Shown here: piece after piece, positions 32,873 through 41,353 of the stretch
Layout: each line of letters opens with the position of its first letter
How positions within the stretch are numbered: position 1 is the stretch's first letter
NCBI GenBank assembly: GCA_023150835.1
Contig: JAKLKB010000134.1
Coordinates: forward strand, 1-43,068
DNA: 43,068 bases
Direction: 5' to 3'
Source: Myxococcota bacterium
GTDB lineage: Bacteria > Myxococcota_C > UBA6777
Made by a program: the position numbers and the translations under genes
Notes under the pieces: model-generated
The model's input: only the letters and a program-made list of their open reading frames with translations
Told to the model about the DNA's origin: nothing
Databases searched by the model: none

Positions 32873-34930
32873 TTAGAATTGAAACATCAAGCCTGCGCGG
32901 ATCGAGTTATCGGACAGATTCATGCCGGGGGTCAAGACGCCAACCCATGAGATATTCCATTCGACAAACAAGTAGGTGTGGTTGACGCCGACTTCCATAT
33001 CAAAGGTGCGTGCGGTGACGGGATCGAGGACATCCAGAAGGAATTGTAGCCCCGCGCCAAAGTGAAAACCAAAACGCCCACCCAAGGCGGTCGCTGTTTT
33101 GCCGTCGCTGCCTGTTGAAGTGGCCAATGCCCCATTCGCGTCCGTCACAAACCAAAGATTGTAATCTATGCCGCCGCGCACATACGGCACCAAAGGAAAG
33201 CGGTTGCGATGCACAAAGTAATCCATGCGGTAGATCAACTCAAGGCGCATCGGCAACATCCAAAACGCCATCGTGTTGTTTTCGTCGGGTGTTCCGTCTT
33301 GTTTTAACGATTTTCCTTGCATCCAGCTTATGCCAAAGGTCGCTCCCAATCCCAATGAACCGAATTGCTTGAAGAACAACCACTCCAAGCCGATCTCCAG
33401 ATAGGGGAGGGTGGTTGTGCCAAACAACGTTTGAAAAGGTTTGCCTGAGATGCCCGTCTCTTGGTCGATTTGAGACAAGTACGGTCCGCCCCGTAGCTCT
33501 AAGCTAAAGTTGCGCGGCGAGACATCTGCACGCGCAGGCATCGAAAACAAGGCCCAAAGCAATAGAGCGATCCCTGCGATCCCAAGGGGGGTTGAAGCCG
33601 CAGAGGCCGATCGACGTAAGGCTTGTCCGAACGCTCGCAAGGCTCGCCAACACAGCCAGACCATCAACACACACATCATCAACAAGGCAAGGCCCCCGAT
33701 ACACGGGGACCATAGCCACAGCGCGGCCCATTGCACAACGGGCCACAGCGCGATCTGTGCTGTGCGTTTGGCCACAGGAGAAGAGGCGATCCATGCCGCG
33801 AGACGAGGGCTTTTCGCATAATACCACGCGATCATCGATCGCCCCCATGTATAGGGTTTGAGAGCGCGATCTCGAAACAAGCGCAAGCGTTGAACTTCGG
33901 AAGCATCGTAGGAGCCATACGCTGCGGTGGCGATAAAGCAGTAGCCACCGCCTCCAAAGCCATTGTCTTTGCCGCCAGATTGTTTGTAGGCTTCAAAAAA
34001 GTCAGTCAACGGTGTAGGTTGTGCCGAAACAACGGGAGATAGGGCGCTTGCGTTTCCCGCTTTGTCGTAGGCCACGATCCCGATGTAGTAGGTTTTGTTG
34101 TTGGAAAGATTGGAGAGCGCGTATGTGGCGCTGGTGATGGGGCTGCTGTTGTGCTTGAAGACATCTGCGTCGGTGGTGGAACTGAATGATTTTTCGCTAA
34201 AGTACACATCAAAGCGGTAGTAGTTTTCTTCGTCCGACTTGTCGAACTTGATCTCCAGCTTCGCGTCGCCCACGACCAACGAAGGGGCGGCAGGCGGCGG
34301 CGGTGGCGTGAGATCGAAGCGCACGTTGAGGGTGTTGCTGGGTTCTTCTTTGCTGCTTCCTGTGCCGATGATCACGGTGTAGGTGGCCTTCAAAAAGATA
34401 TCCATGCTCTCATCCCCCCCAAGAGCGGCAGGATTGGGAGTGCAGATCTGGTCGAAGGCTGTAAGCTTTTGATCGTCGAGGTAGCGGCGGTGGCCGATCA
34501 GATCGCGCAGCGTGAGGATCTGTTGTTTGTCCTCGTCGTTAAACATCCCGTCTTGGAGCTTTTTCGATTGGTTCAGCGTCCCGTCAAAAGCCACCTGAAA
34601 GAGCCCTAGATATTTGGGATCGTTGGGATCTTTGATCGGACTCGGTTGGACTTGGGTCATGTTGACGGCCCCATTGAACAGCCGAATCCCCGTTGTCCCG
34701 TTCCCTAAATAGATCTCAAGCGTCATGGTGGTGGGTAACGTCGAAGAGGACGGGCTTAAACCCCAATTAAACTTGATGATCTTGTTGCTGTCGCAATCTG
34801 CTTTGCCGTACACGGTGTCTTTGGCTTCGCCGCCAAAGTTGATGGTTTGCGCTTGCGTGAGGCTACCGCACACCAAACACCCAAAAAAGACCGAGAAAAA
34901 GGCCCACCATCGAACGTTCGTTCGCCGCAT
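32873..34930 (-). CDS. CFI-box protein fused to an outer-membrane beta-barrel
   Basis: The 685-residue protein combines what are usually two proteins. Part one has a signal peptide (first 28 residues), a fibronectin-III-like domain (about 212-305), a Gly-rich hinge and the CFI box GYCFIATAAYGS (329-340) with LRLFRDRAL and YYAKSPRLA following, then a hydrophobic helix (about 393-430). In CFI-box-CTERM proteins this is the end. Here an internal signal-peptide-like segment (LGIAGIALLLWALF, then MPARAD) at about 449-469 leads into a barrel-like domain (470-685) beginning FSLELRGGPYL, like the MXAN_2562 barrel family, and ending GLMFQF. ATG 34930 has GAGGAG upstream. The reading frame is continuous, so it is a fusion or two proteins matured from one. 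Confidence 0.85.
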   Translation of the reverse strand: MRRTNVRWWAFFSVFFGCLVCGSLTQAQTINFGGEAKDTVYGKADCDSNKIIKFNWGLSPSSSTLPTTMTLEIYLGNGTTGIRLFNGAVNMTQVQPSPIKDPNDPKYLGLFQVAFDGTLNQSKKLQDGMFNDEDKQQILTLRDLIGHRRYLDDQKLTAFDQICTPNPAALGGDESMDIFLKATYTVIIGTGSSKEEPSNTLNVRFDLTPPPPPAAPSLVVGDAKLEIKFDKSDEENYYRFDVYFSEKSFSSTTDADVFKHNSSPITSATYALSNLSNNKTYYIGIVAYDKAGNASALSPVVSAQPTPLTDFFEAYKQSGGKDNGFGGGGYCFIATAAYGSYDASEVQRLRLFRDRALKPYTWGRSMIAWYYAKSPRLAAWIASSPVAKRTAQIALWPVVQWAALWLWSPCIGGLALLMMCVLMVWLCWRALRAFGQALRRSASAASTPLGIAGIALLLWALFSMPARADVSPRNFSLELRGGPYLSQIDQETGISGKPFQTLFGTTTLPYLEIGLEWLFFKQFGSLGLGATFGISWMQGKSLKQDGTPDENNTMAFWMLPMRLELIYRMDYFVHRNRFPLVPYVRGGIDYNLWFVTDANGALATSTGSDGKTATALGGRFGFHFGAGLQFLLDVLDPVTARTFDMEVGVNHTYLFVEWNISWVGVLTPGMNLSDNSIRAGLMFQF

Positions 34931-35273
34931 AACACTCCTCGAAGAACTGCTTTCCTCAAAATCCCCGCAGCAGCGGAGGTTTGGGGATCATCATTGACGC
35001 AAGACAGATTGACCGTGCCGAAAAATCGATGGCGTGGTCAGGTTTTCGCTCGTCCAAGCAAGAATAGGGCCTTTGCCATAAAAAAGCGATAAACTGTGCA
35101 TCCTTCCCCAGAAAAAGCAAGCAGGACGCCGCTTTTTGAATCCCTCTCCCGCTCTCGTCAGATCGCGTCTCTCTGGCACGCTTGAACCCAAGCAAGAGGG
35201 GGGATGTGACAACTTGTCAACCTGCCGTAACTTGCTTTTGCTTTGATTCGGGCTTGGTGACACCGAGCACGAT
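34931..35273. other. Intergenic region between the CFI-box gene and asd
   Basis: About 343 bases with no ORF of coding character and no repeat shared with other gaps. A weak hairpin (TCCCC/GGGGA) lies near 34962-34986, and an isolated minus-strand TTGACA (complement of 35215-35220) lacks a matching -10. Confidence 0.5.
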
Positions 35274-36302
35274 TTAGGCGGGTGTTGGCAGGTAATCCGC
35301 GATCAGGTGTTCTGCGATCTGCACTGCGTTGAGAGCAGCTCCTTTGCGAAGGTTATCTGAAACGACCCAGAGATGCAGCGTGTTGGGCAAGTTGTTGTCT
35401 TTGCGGATGCGTCCGACGAAGACATCATCTTTTCCTGCGGCTTCGATCGGAAGGGGATAATGGTGCTTGCTTGGATCATCAAAGAGCGTGACACCCGGTG
35501 CGGACGCCAACAAACGCCGCGCCTCTTCGACAGACAGAGGCTTCGCAAAGTCCACCGTCACGGCTTCGGAGTGTCCTGTGATCACAGGAACACGAACACA
35601 CGTCGCAGAGACCGCTAGATCGGGAAGTCCCATAATCTTGCGGGTTTCGTAAAGCATCTTTTGCTCTTCGCGGGTGTATCCGTCTTCCAGAAAGATGTCG
35701 ATGTGTGGAAGCACATTAAAAGCGATCTGATGGGCGAATGTCTTGACCTCGATCGGTTTGAAGTTGAGCATTGAGACCGTCTGATGGCTCAACTCTTCGA
35801 TGCCTTTTTGCCCTGCGCCAGACGCTGCTTGATAGGTTGACACGATCACCCGCTGAAGCGTTGCGGCGTCATGCAAAGGTTTGAGGGCCACCACCATCTG
35901 AATGGTCGAGCAATTGGGGTTTCCGATGATGCCTTTTTTGGCGTATCCATCGAGTGCATGGGGGTTGACTTCGGGGACCACCAACGGACAAGCGGGGTCC
36001 ATCCGCCACGCAGAGGAGTTGTCTACCACCACGCAGCCTTGCGACCATGCGTGAGGGGCCAACTCTTTACTTGTCGCTCCACCCGCTGAAAACAATGCGA
36101 TCTGGCAGCCCGCAAAACGCTCTGGCGTGGCGATCTCGACCTTGTGCGGCTTGTCTTGAAACAACATCGTTTGACCCGCCGAACGAGGCGACGCCAACAA
36201 GCGCAACGAACGTACTGGAAAACGCCGTTGCTCTAGCGTATTCAACATCTCTCGACCCACCGCTCCCGTTGCACCGACTACCGCGATATCATAACCAGCC
36301 AT
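35274..36302 (-). CDS. asd: Aspartate-semialdehyde dehydrogenase
   Basis: Converts aspartyl phosphate to aspartate semialdehyde with NADPH, feeding lysine, diaminopimelate, threonine and methionine synthesis. The 342-residue product has normal length. Motifs: nucleotide-binding GATGAVG (10-16), SAGGATSKE, VPEVN, the nucleophile Cys131 in GNPNCSTIQ, SGAGQKG (161-167), and the catalytic His in VITGHSEAV. ATG 36302 opens MAGYDIAVVGATG; the frame is open to 36440 but the extra part has no family counterpart. A weak AAGGAAC lies about 10 bases upstream. It appears monocistronic, with a possible -10 at 36339. Confidence 0.96.
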   Translation of the reverse strand: MAGYDIAVVGATGAVGREMLNTLEQRRFPVRSLRLLASPRSAGQTMLFQDKPHKVEIATPERFAGCQIALFSAGGATSKELAPHAWSQGCVVVDNSSAWRMDPACPLVVPEVNPHALDGYAKKGIIGNPNCSTIQMVVALKPLHDAATLQRVIVSTYQAASGAGQKGIEELSHQTVSMLNFKPIEVKTFAHQIAFNVLPHIDIFLEDGYTREEQKMLYETRKIMGLPDLAVSATCVRVPVITGHSEAVTVDFAKPLSVEEARRLLASAPGVTLFDDPSKHHYPLPIEAAGKDDVFVGRIRKDNNLPNTLHLWVVSDNLRKGAALNAVQIAEHLIADYLPTPA

Positions 36303-36338
36303 CTGTTTCTTTGTTCCTTTTCTGTTTGGATTATTCGG

Positions 36339-36344
36339 ATTATA
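36339..36344 (-). promoter_or_regulatory. Possible -10 element of asd
   Basis: A perfect TATAAT on the minus strand lies 36 bases before the asd ATG. No convincing -35 sits 16-18 bases upstream, so this is a weak call. Confidence 0.35.
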
Positions 36345-36373
36345 CGATGTCCGAGTGATGTGCGTGCAGAGAA

Positions 36374-36430
36374 TAGTACGTAGACGCCCGATTATTGGGC
36401 AGCCACAGGGGGATGCCCCTATCTCTTTAC
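36374..36430 (+). repeat. Solitary copy of the REP-like hairpin R3
   Basis: Reads TAGTACGTAGACGCCC, a spacer, GGGCAGCCACAGGGGG, ATGCCCCTAT and CTCTTTACG. The first 16 bases match the unit of the terminal array; the last 9 match the flank of the 12251 copy. Confidence 0.88.
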
Positions 36431-36455
36431 GCTCACACAACGGGCGGATTTCGAA

Positions 36456-37022
36456 TTATTCGGCTTTTTTTTGTTGGGCTTCTTTGTGTGCGCGATAACG
36501 GCGGACTATCCGAAGAGTGAGCGGGTACATTGGGATGGATATCAGGGTGGCGATGATCAGACTGCCGATCCACATCGGCAACGCTAACTCCCCAAGGCCC
36601 GCCATCACAAAGCCTTTGATTTGATCCACCCATGTCATCTGGCTTGGATCGCGCTGAAGATATGTAGCAAATTGCTGCCGCCAGCCCTCTAAACTGAAGG
36701 GCGGCATCCAGCCCCGCCCCGTCAAGATCCAGCCCAACCACAGATAGCCGTAATACATCGGGAGCATGGTCACAGGATTGGAGACCCAACACATCGCCAC
36801 AGCAACGATACGATTCATGGTCCAACGCGTGTAGCGGTTGATCAACGTCCCGACCACCACAGACACGGTCATCTGGATGCCGATCGTCGGAGTCAGCGCG
36901 ATAAACATCCCGACTGCTGCGCCCAAGGCGATCGATTCGGGCGTTCCTTCGATCTCGATCAACGGCTTGATCACCTTCTCATAGAAAAATCCTTGCTTCA
37001 CCCCCGGTAACTCTTGGTTCAT
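36456..37022 (-). CDS. DUF2062 family membrane protein
   Basis: The 188-residue protein carries the DUF2062 pattern: ALGAAVGMFIALTPTIGIQM, then SNPVTMLPMYYGYLWLGW, with hydrophobic helices near 33-60, 80-105 and 145-175 and a basic C-terminus (RIVRRYRAHKEAQQKKAE). Function of the family is unknown; it is an inner-membrane protein often found near cell-envelope genes. ATG 37022 follows GAGAGGTGG by 6 bases; an earlier in-frame codon at 37037 is not needed. It lies 60 bases after the DUF3465 gene, on the same strand, and may be cotranscribed with it. Confidence 0.88.
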   Translation of the reverse strand: MNQELPGVKQGFFYEKVIKPLIEIEGTPESIALGAAVGMFIALTPTIGIQMTVSVVVGTLINRYTRWTMNRIVAVAMCWVSNPVTMLPMYYGYLWLGWILTGRGWMPPFSLEGWRQQFATYLQRDPSQMTWVDQIKGFVMAGLGELALPMWIGSLIIATLISIPMYPLTLRIVRRYRAHKEAQQKKAE

Positions 37023-37082
37023 CGATCCACCTCTCAAGTAAAATACGCTATTTTGCCGAATCGACCGGCAATCTTGGATGTT

Positions 37083-37541
37083 CTAACGTCTGCGTACGTA
37101 GCCCTTGCTTCCATGGGTATGGTGGATCTTTCCGCCTTTGTCGTTGAACAAGTATTCGCCTGCGATCTCGATGCGTTCGCCGCGCTCGATTTTCTTGAGT
37201 TCTTTGCCCGTGTAGAGGTTGTTTTCGATGCGCAACTCTAGATCCGAGCCTTCGAGCTGGACGTTGAAGATCTGATGGGGATAACGGTTCGTGTGATCGG
37301 GCGTCGAACCAAAGAGACGTTCTTTCAATGAACGCCAGAGATGCCGCCAAAAACGACGGCGGCGCTCGCTGCGTTCTTCATCCGTGACAGGCTTGACCCA
37401 CGTGACGGTTCCTGTCACATCCCACACCCAACCATCGCGCTTTTCGCGGTACAACTGCTTGACTTTCTCATTGTCTCGACCCGGCCCGCGACCACGCACA
37501 CCGATCAAACGCAGAAAAGCATCCCATAGACGACGAAACAT
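37083..37541 (-). CDS. DUF3465-like OB-fold protein
   Basis: The 152-residue protein has a basic N-terminus (RRLWDAFLRLIG, then RERRRRFWRHLWR-like stretches) and a domain with YPHQIFNVQLEG, LRIENNLYTG, GERIEIAGEYLFNDKGG and KIHHTHG. These match the DUF3465 pattern (HQ-F, GD-V-GEY, GG-IHWTH), a family of OB-fold proteins of unknown function, sometimes proposed to bind nucleic acid. No signal peptide. GGAGG lies 6 bases before ATG 37541. Its 5' region faces glgC across a 344-base divergent gap. Confidence 0.8.
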   Translation of the reverse strand: MFRRLWDAFLRLIGVRGRGPGRDNEKVKQLYREKRDGWVWDVTGTVTWVKPVTDEERSERRRRFWRHLWRSLKERLFGSTPDHTNRYPHQIFNVQLEGSDLELRIENNLYTGKELKKIERGERIEIAGEYLFNDKGGKIHHTHGSKGYVRRR

Positions 37542-37885
37542 CCGAACCTCCGTTCAATGGTCTTCTTGGAAGTGTTGAGAAACTGTGCTACAAGGGGGGC
37601 GCTTGGAATGGGGGAAGGTTGGATCGCGATCCGATCTTCCAATACGGCCCTGTGATGCGTGGTCTCAACGAAAGCCAAAGAAGCTCTCTCGAAAGACCCT
37701 GTATGCGCCGCGATCTCGGCGAATGAATTGTCTATCTGCCCAAGATTGTCAAGCGCAACAAAACATCCCTCCCATCCCATCGGCCTTTTGGCCACTCGCG
37801 ACGTGCTCTGTGACGCTGCATCGTGCGATAGAACAGACCGCTGCAAACAACGTCCGCAGCGGCGATACAAGGAGGTAATAGGTCG
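37542..37885. other. Divergent intergenic region between the DUF3465 gene and glgC
   Basis: This 344-base stretch must hold promoters in both directions, plus the glgC AAGGAGG near 37870. An isolated minus-strand TTGACA (complement of 37747-37752) has no good -10. Short frames across it are shadows. No repeat family copy is present. Confidence 0.5.
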
Positions 37886-39172
37886 ATGCTTGGCCAACCT
37901 ATCGTGGTGATCTTGGGTGGGGGCACAGGATCGGGGTTGTTTCCTTTGACGCGAAACCGCTCCAAAGCTGCGGTCCCGATCGCCGGAAAATACCGTCTGA
38001 TCGACATCCCTTTGTCCAATTGTTTGCTCTCTGAACTTTATCACATCTTTGTGCTGACCCAGTACAACTCTGGCTCTCTCAACCGCCACATCGCACAAGC
38101 CTTTCAGATCCCTCCCTTTTTGGATGGCTTTGTCGAAGTCCGCGCAGCCAGTCTGACCGATCAAAACCCCAACTGGTACCAAGGCACCGCAGACTCTGTT
38201 CGTCAAAACTTCCAAGTCGTCCAAAGTGCCGCTGAGATCAACGGTAGCGATACCGTGTTGATCTTAAGTGGCGATCACCTGTATCAGATGGATTACCGCG
38301 AGATATTGGCCTTTCATCGAAGCCAAGACGCGGATGTCACGATCTCGGTGGTTCCTGCAAGCGCAGATCGCGCAAAGTCCCTTGGGGTGGTGCGTTGCGA
38401 CGACTCGTTGCGCGTCCTTCAATTCATGGAAAAGCCGAATCTACCGAACGATCTCAACGCGATGATCGCACGCCCTGACGCTGAAAAACCCTACCTCGGC
38501 TCGATGGGCATCTATGTTTTCCGTCTGTCCGTCCTCGAAGAAGTCTTGCGCGATCCCACCCACAACGAGTTCGGGCGAGATATCATGCCCAAACTTTATG
38601 ATCGCTATCATGTCGCGGCGTATCCATTTGCCCATTATTGGGAAAATGTCGGCAGTATCCGCCTTTATTATGAGGCCATGCTCGAGTTGACTCGGCCCGA
38701 ACCCGGCTTCCGACTTTTTGAGCGCCCTGATCGCAATCGCTTCTTTACGCGTGGTCGTTCCCTTCCTTCCGCTAAAGTCAACGGGGCAACTGTCGAAGAT
38801 GCCGTACTTGCCGAAGGAGCCATCCTCGAAGAAGGTACGCAGATCACACGATCGATCATCGGAACGCGTGCATTTCTTGGCCAACGCGTCGAAGCTTGCG
38901 ATGCGGTGATCTTTGGCTCCGACTTTTACGAACCGATCGAAGAGCGTGTGCGCCGCCTCCACGTCGGCGAGATCCCCCTTGGTATCGGCGAAGGCTGCGT
39001 TTTGCGCGGCTGTATTATCGACAAAAATGTGCGCATCGGGCGCGACGTGATCTTGGAAAACACCCAAGGCATCTGGGAAGCTGATCACGACAAATTCTTT
39101 ATCCGCGAAGGCATCATCGTCGTTCCGAAAGACACCGTGATCGAAGACGGCTTTCGGATGCCGCGCTTTTGA
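37886..39172 (+). CDS. glgC: Glucose-1-phosphate adenylyltransferase (ADP-glucose pyrophosphorylase), altered catalytic loop
   Basis: Makes ADP-glucose from ATP and glucose 1-phosphate for glycogen synthesis. The 428-residue length and layout are normal: nucleotidyltransferase domain with KYRLIDIPLSNC, WYQGTADSVRQN, LSGDHLYQMDY (metal Asp), FMEKP and YLGSMGIYVF, then a left-handed beta-helix with many I-x-G hexads. The phosphate-binding loop reads GGGTGSGLFPLT; active enzymes have R where this has the second G of GSG (GxGTRL). In plant large subunits, loss of that Arg goes with loss of catalysis, so activity may be low. A single base (GGG for CGG) would restore it. AAGGAGG lies about 9 bases before the ATG. 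coaD follows 17 bases later. Confidence 0.93.
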   Translation: MLGQPIVVILGGGTGSGLFPLTRNRSKAAVPIAGKYRLIDIPLSNCLLSELYHIFVLTQYNSGSLNRHIAQAFQIPPFLDGFVEVRAASLTDQNPNWYQGTADSVRQNFQVVQSAAEINGSDTVLILSGDHLYQMDYREILAFHRSQDADVTISVVPASADRAKSLGVVRCDDSLRVLQFMEKPNLPNDLNAMIARPDAEKPYLGSMGIYVFRLSVLEEVLRDPTHNEFGRDIMPKLYDRYHVAAYPFAHYWENVGSIRLYYEAMLELTRPEPGFRLFERPDRNRFFTRGRSLPSAKVNGATVEDAVLAEGAILEEGTQITRSIIGTRAFLGQRVEACDAVIFGSDFYEPIEERVRRLHVGEIPLGIGEGCVLRGCIIDKNVRIGRDVILENTQGIWEADHDKFFIREGIIVVPKDTVIEDGFRMPRF

Positions 39173-39189
39173 TCTCGGGAGATAACGTC

Positions 39190-39726
39190 ATGGACAAACC
39201 CCTCAATGGGCGTGCTGTGTATGCAGGCAGTTTTGATCCCTTGACCTACGGGCATCTCAAACTCGTGCGCCGCGCTGCAAAACTTTTTGATGCCATCGTG
39301 ATCGGTGTCGGGCAAAATGCGAAAAAAAAGTATCTGTTCTCTCTCGAAGAGCGCGTTGCGATGGTGCGCACAGAGATCGCCGATCTGACCAACGTCGAAG
39401 TTCGTCCTTTTGAAGGACTCTTAATTAACTTTGCCCAAGAAGCCGGTGCGGAAGTGATCTTGCGTGGTCTGCGCGCTGCCACCGACTTTGATTACGAATT
39501 TCAGATGGGCCTGATCAACATGGATATGGATCCTCGCATCGAAACGCTGTTTTTGCTCTCCAACCCCGAAAACATCTTTATCTCTTCAAGCGCCGTCAAA
39601 GAGATCGCCTACTTTAGCGGAGAGATCGAGCGTTACGTCCCTCCCGCCGTCGCCATACGCCTGCGCGAAAAAATGGCGCAGCTCAAAGCCCAAGACGAAG
39701 CTCCCCAGATCGGCTCCAACTCATAA
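39190..39726 (+). CDS. coaD: Phosphopantetheine adenylyltransferase
   Basis: Penultimate step of coenzyme A synthesis: transfers AMP from ATP to 4'-phosphopantetheine. The 178-residue product has the family hallmarks: YAGSFDPLTYGHL (nucleotidyltransferase TxGH), LFSLEERVAM, FEGLLINFA, ILRGLRAATDFDYEFQM and ISSSAVKEIAYF near the end, with a charged tail a little longer than usual. ATG 39190 is selected because GGGAG lies about 9 bases upstream; in-frame codons before it overlap the end of glgC. It follows glgC by 17 bases, so the two are probably cotranscribed. Confidence 0.96.
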   Translation: MDKPLNGRAVYAGSFDPLTYGHLKLVRRAAKLFDAIVIGVGQNAKKKYLFSLEERVAMVRTEIADLTNVEVRPFEGLLINFAQEAGAEVILRGLRAATDFDYEFQMGLINMDMDPRIETLFLLSNPENIFISSSAVKEIAYFSGEIERYVPPAVAIRLREKMAQLKAQDEAPQIGSNS

Positions 39727-39730
39727 CAGG

Positions 39731-39884
39731 GCTTGCGCAGTTGGACTTCATCTTGTGGGGTGTCACCCCACGCCCCTCAAGGGTACTTTGTCCCCTTGAC
39801 CCCGTATTGGCGAAACGAGCAACGGTGCTTCAAACAAGCTGCGCTCTCGCTTGGACGCTCGCGAACACGGCGTTCTTGGCAACA
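39731..39884 (-). repeat. Dispersed repeat R1, copy E (inverted)
   Basis: On the minus strand: TTGCCAAGAACGCCGTGTTCGCG, AAGCGAGAGCG, TTTCGCCAATACGGGGTCAA, GGGGCGTGGGGTGACACCCCAC and CAACTGCGCAAG. It fills most of the 244-base gap between coaD and the next gene, and its flank CAACTGCGCAAG also follows the partial element at 24417. Confidence 0.85.
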
Positions 39885-39970
39885 ATTCACTCCAAACCAT
39901 CCATAAACAAATCATCCCCCTGTCAACGTTCGATGGATACACAACCAACCGTCCCTCTAAGGAGATCGCC

Positions 39971-40765
39971 ATGTCCCTTCGTGCCTGTTCTCGCCAGCGT
40001 GCGAGCCTCTCGCCCCGATTCTTCGATCGTTTTGCGCTATTGGGTGCCTTCCTTTTCTTGTCCATGACCGCACCTCTACCACACGCCGCAGCCAATCCTC
40101 CCAATCTACCGCCGAAAACGGAGCCTGCCCCCCTACAAAAGCGCATCCTGACGTACGATATCTTTTTTCGTGGCACCAAGGCCGGCGAGCTCATCCGCGA
40201 AGAATGGATGTATCCCGCAGGCCGTACCGTCGTCTTTAACCGTAGCTCCTTTCAGGCCAGCTATTTCTTTTTCAAGATGGACGGAAAAAACCACAGCCGC
40301 TGCGATTACCAAGGCGGCCAACTGGTCAAGTTCCGTGCGTACGCCAACGTCCGTGGCAAAGAGTCCACCGCTTGGGGGCACCTCAATGACAAAGAAGTCG
40401 TGATCCATCGACAGGAAGGGCAGTCCAAAAAGACCCTCACCAAAACCTTTCCCCGTAGTGGATTTCAAGCCACCAGTCTTGACTTCTTCACTCTCCCCCT
40501 CAAAGACGCCGAACCCGGACGCTCTCTGAATCGCAAGATGTTGCGCATCGATCAACAAAAGATCGTTGATCAAGAGATCCGCATCGTCGGTGCAGGCACC
40601 CGCAAGATCAACGGAAAAGAGGTCTCTCTTCTTCGCCTCGAACTCAAAGGCCCCAAGGGATCGGGATCTGTCTTGCTTGCAAAAGAGGGCTTTATGGTCG
40701 AAACCAACGTCAAAAGCCTGATGGCTTCCTTTGACATGAAACTTCGCAGCCTGCGTAGCTTGTGA
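39971..40765 (+). CDS. Exported DUF3108/DUF6134-like protein
   Basis: The 264-residue protein has a long signal peptide (basic stretch, then FALLGAFLFLSMTAPLPHAAA, trimmed here; cleavage near residue 41). The mature part begins with a Pro-rich segment and continues with beta strands such as LTYDIFFRGTKAGELIREEW and SSFQASYFFFKMDG, the layout of DUF3108 or DUF6134 periplasmic proteins; the family choice is tentative and function unknown. ATG 39971 has AAGGAG 6 bases upstream. It appears to be transcribed alone, downstream of repeat R1 copy E, and ends about 80 bases before the tRNA-Phe promoter. Confidence 0.8.
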   Translation: MSLRACSRQRASLSPRFFDRFALLGAFLFLSMTAPLPHAAANPPNLPPKTEPAPLQKRILTYDIFFRGTKAGELIREEWMYPAGRTVVFNRSSFQASYFFFKMDGKNHSRCDYQGGQLVKFRAYANVRGKESTAWGHLNDKEVVIHRQEGQSKKTLTKTFPRSGFQATSLDFFTLPLKDAEPGRSLNRKMLRIDQQKIVDQEIRIVGAGTRKINGKEVSLLRLELKGPKGSGSVLLAKEGFMVETNVKSLMASFDMKLRSLRSL

Positions 40766-40847
40766 CGAGATCCCTGCTTGACTCTTGGTTTTTTTCTTTT
40801 CTTTTGCTGCGTTAGACTCTAGACATCTGCTCTTTTTGAATTTACCC

Positions 40848-40876
40848 TTGACAATTTTCTACCCCCTGTGTATACA
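40848..40876 (+). promoter_or_regulatory. Near-consensus sigma-70 promoter of tRNA-Phe
   Basis: TTGACA (40848-40853) and TATACA (40871-40876) are exactly 17 bases apart, and the tRNA starts 28 bases after the -10, consistent with a short leader. Confidence 0.9.
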
Positions 40877-40904
40877 CAACACCACTTCGCTGACGCAGCA
40901 AGCC

Positions 40905-40977
40905 GCCCAGGTAGCTCAGTCGGTAGAGCAGTGGACTGAAAATCCACGTGTCGGTGGTTCGATTCCGCCCCTGGGCA
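40905..40977 (+). tRNA. tRNA-Phe(GAA)
   Basis: A 73-base class I tRNA. Acceptor arm GCCCAGG pairs with CCTGGGC; discriminator A at 40977; D arm has AGCTCAGTCGGTAGAGC; anticodon stem GTGGA/TCCAC encloses CTGAAAA, giving GAA at 40938-40940; T loop is GGTTCGATTCC. The 3' CCA is not encoded. Confidence 0.98.
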
Positions 40978-40982
40978 TACCC

Positions 40983-41019
40983 AAAAAGGTCGCCTCTCTT
41001 TACGAGATGCGGCCTTTTT
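40983..41019 (+). terminator. Terminator of tRNA-Phe
   Basis: AAAAAGGTCGC pairs with GCGGCCTTTTT (one T-G pair) around a 15-base loop, beginning five bases after the tRNA. Confidence 0.9.
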
Positions 41020-41353
41020 GCATTTCTCTCGCTCCTTCGCCTCTTTCCTCATCCAGACCGAAAAGTGCGAAGATCCCGAGCCTCCCAACCGAAGCCTTTG
41101 CAAACGGGTTACAGAACATACCTATGGCGCGATACACGCCGTAAGCGAAAAACGAGAGAGACCCCTACGGTTGATACAACATACCGGCGGCGCAACACGG
41201 CGGATCTTCGTGGTCCTTGCTACGATGTTTGTGCCGAGTATTGCGCAAGAGTTCATCGCAAAGTCCCCCCAAAGAGCCAAGTCATCCGCCCCAAGAAAAA
41301 GTGACGAGAGTGGTGTTTTTGGTAAACCCGCACCACAAGCTTTGCCGAATCCT
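41020..41353. other. Intergenic region after tRNA-Phe
   Basis: About 334 bases between the tRNA terminator and the 3' end of a minus-strand gene. An open + frame crosses it into the next gene but lacks a ribosome binding site and coding bias. No repeat family copy or hairpin is recognised. Confidence 0.5.

Noticed and set aside
34931-37885. Replication origin or terminus from apparent strand-composition change
   Set aside because: Base skew seems to shift between about 33 and 38 kb, but it follows gene orientation and codon style; no DnaA boxes or dnaA/dnaN-type genes are present.
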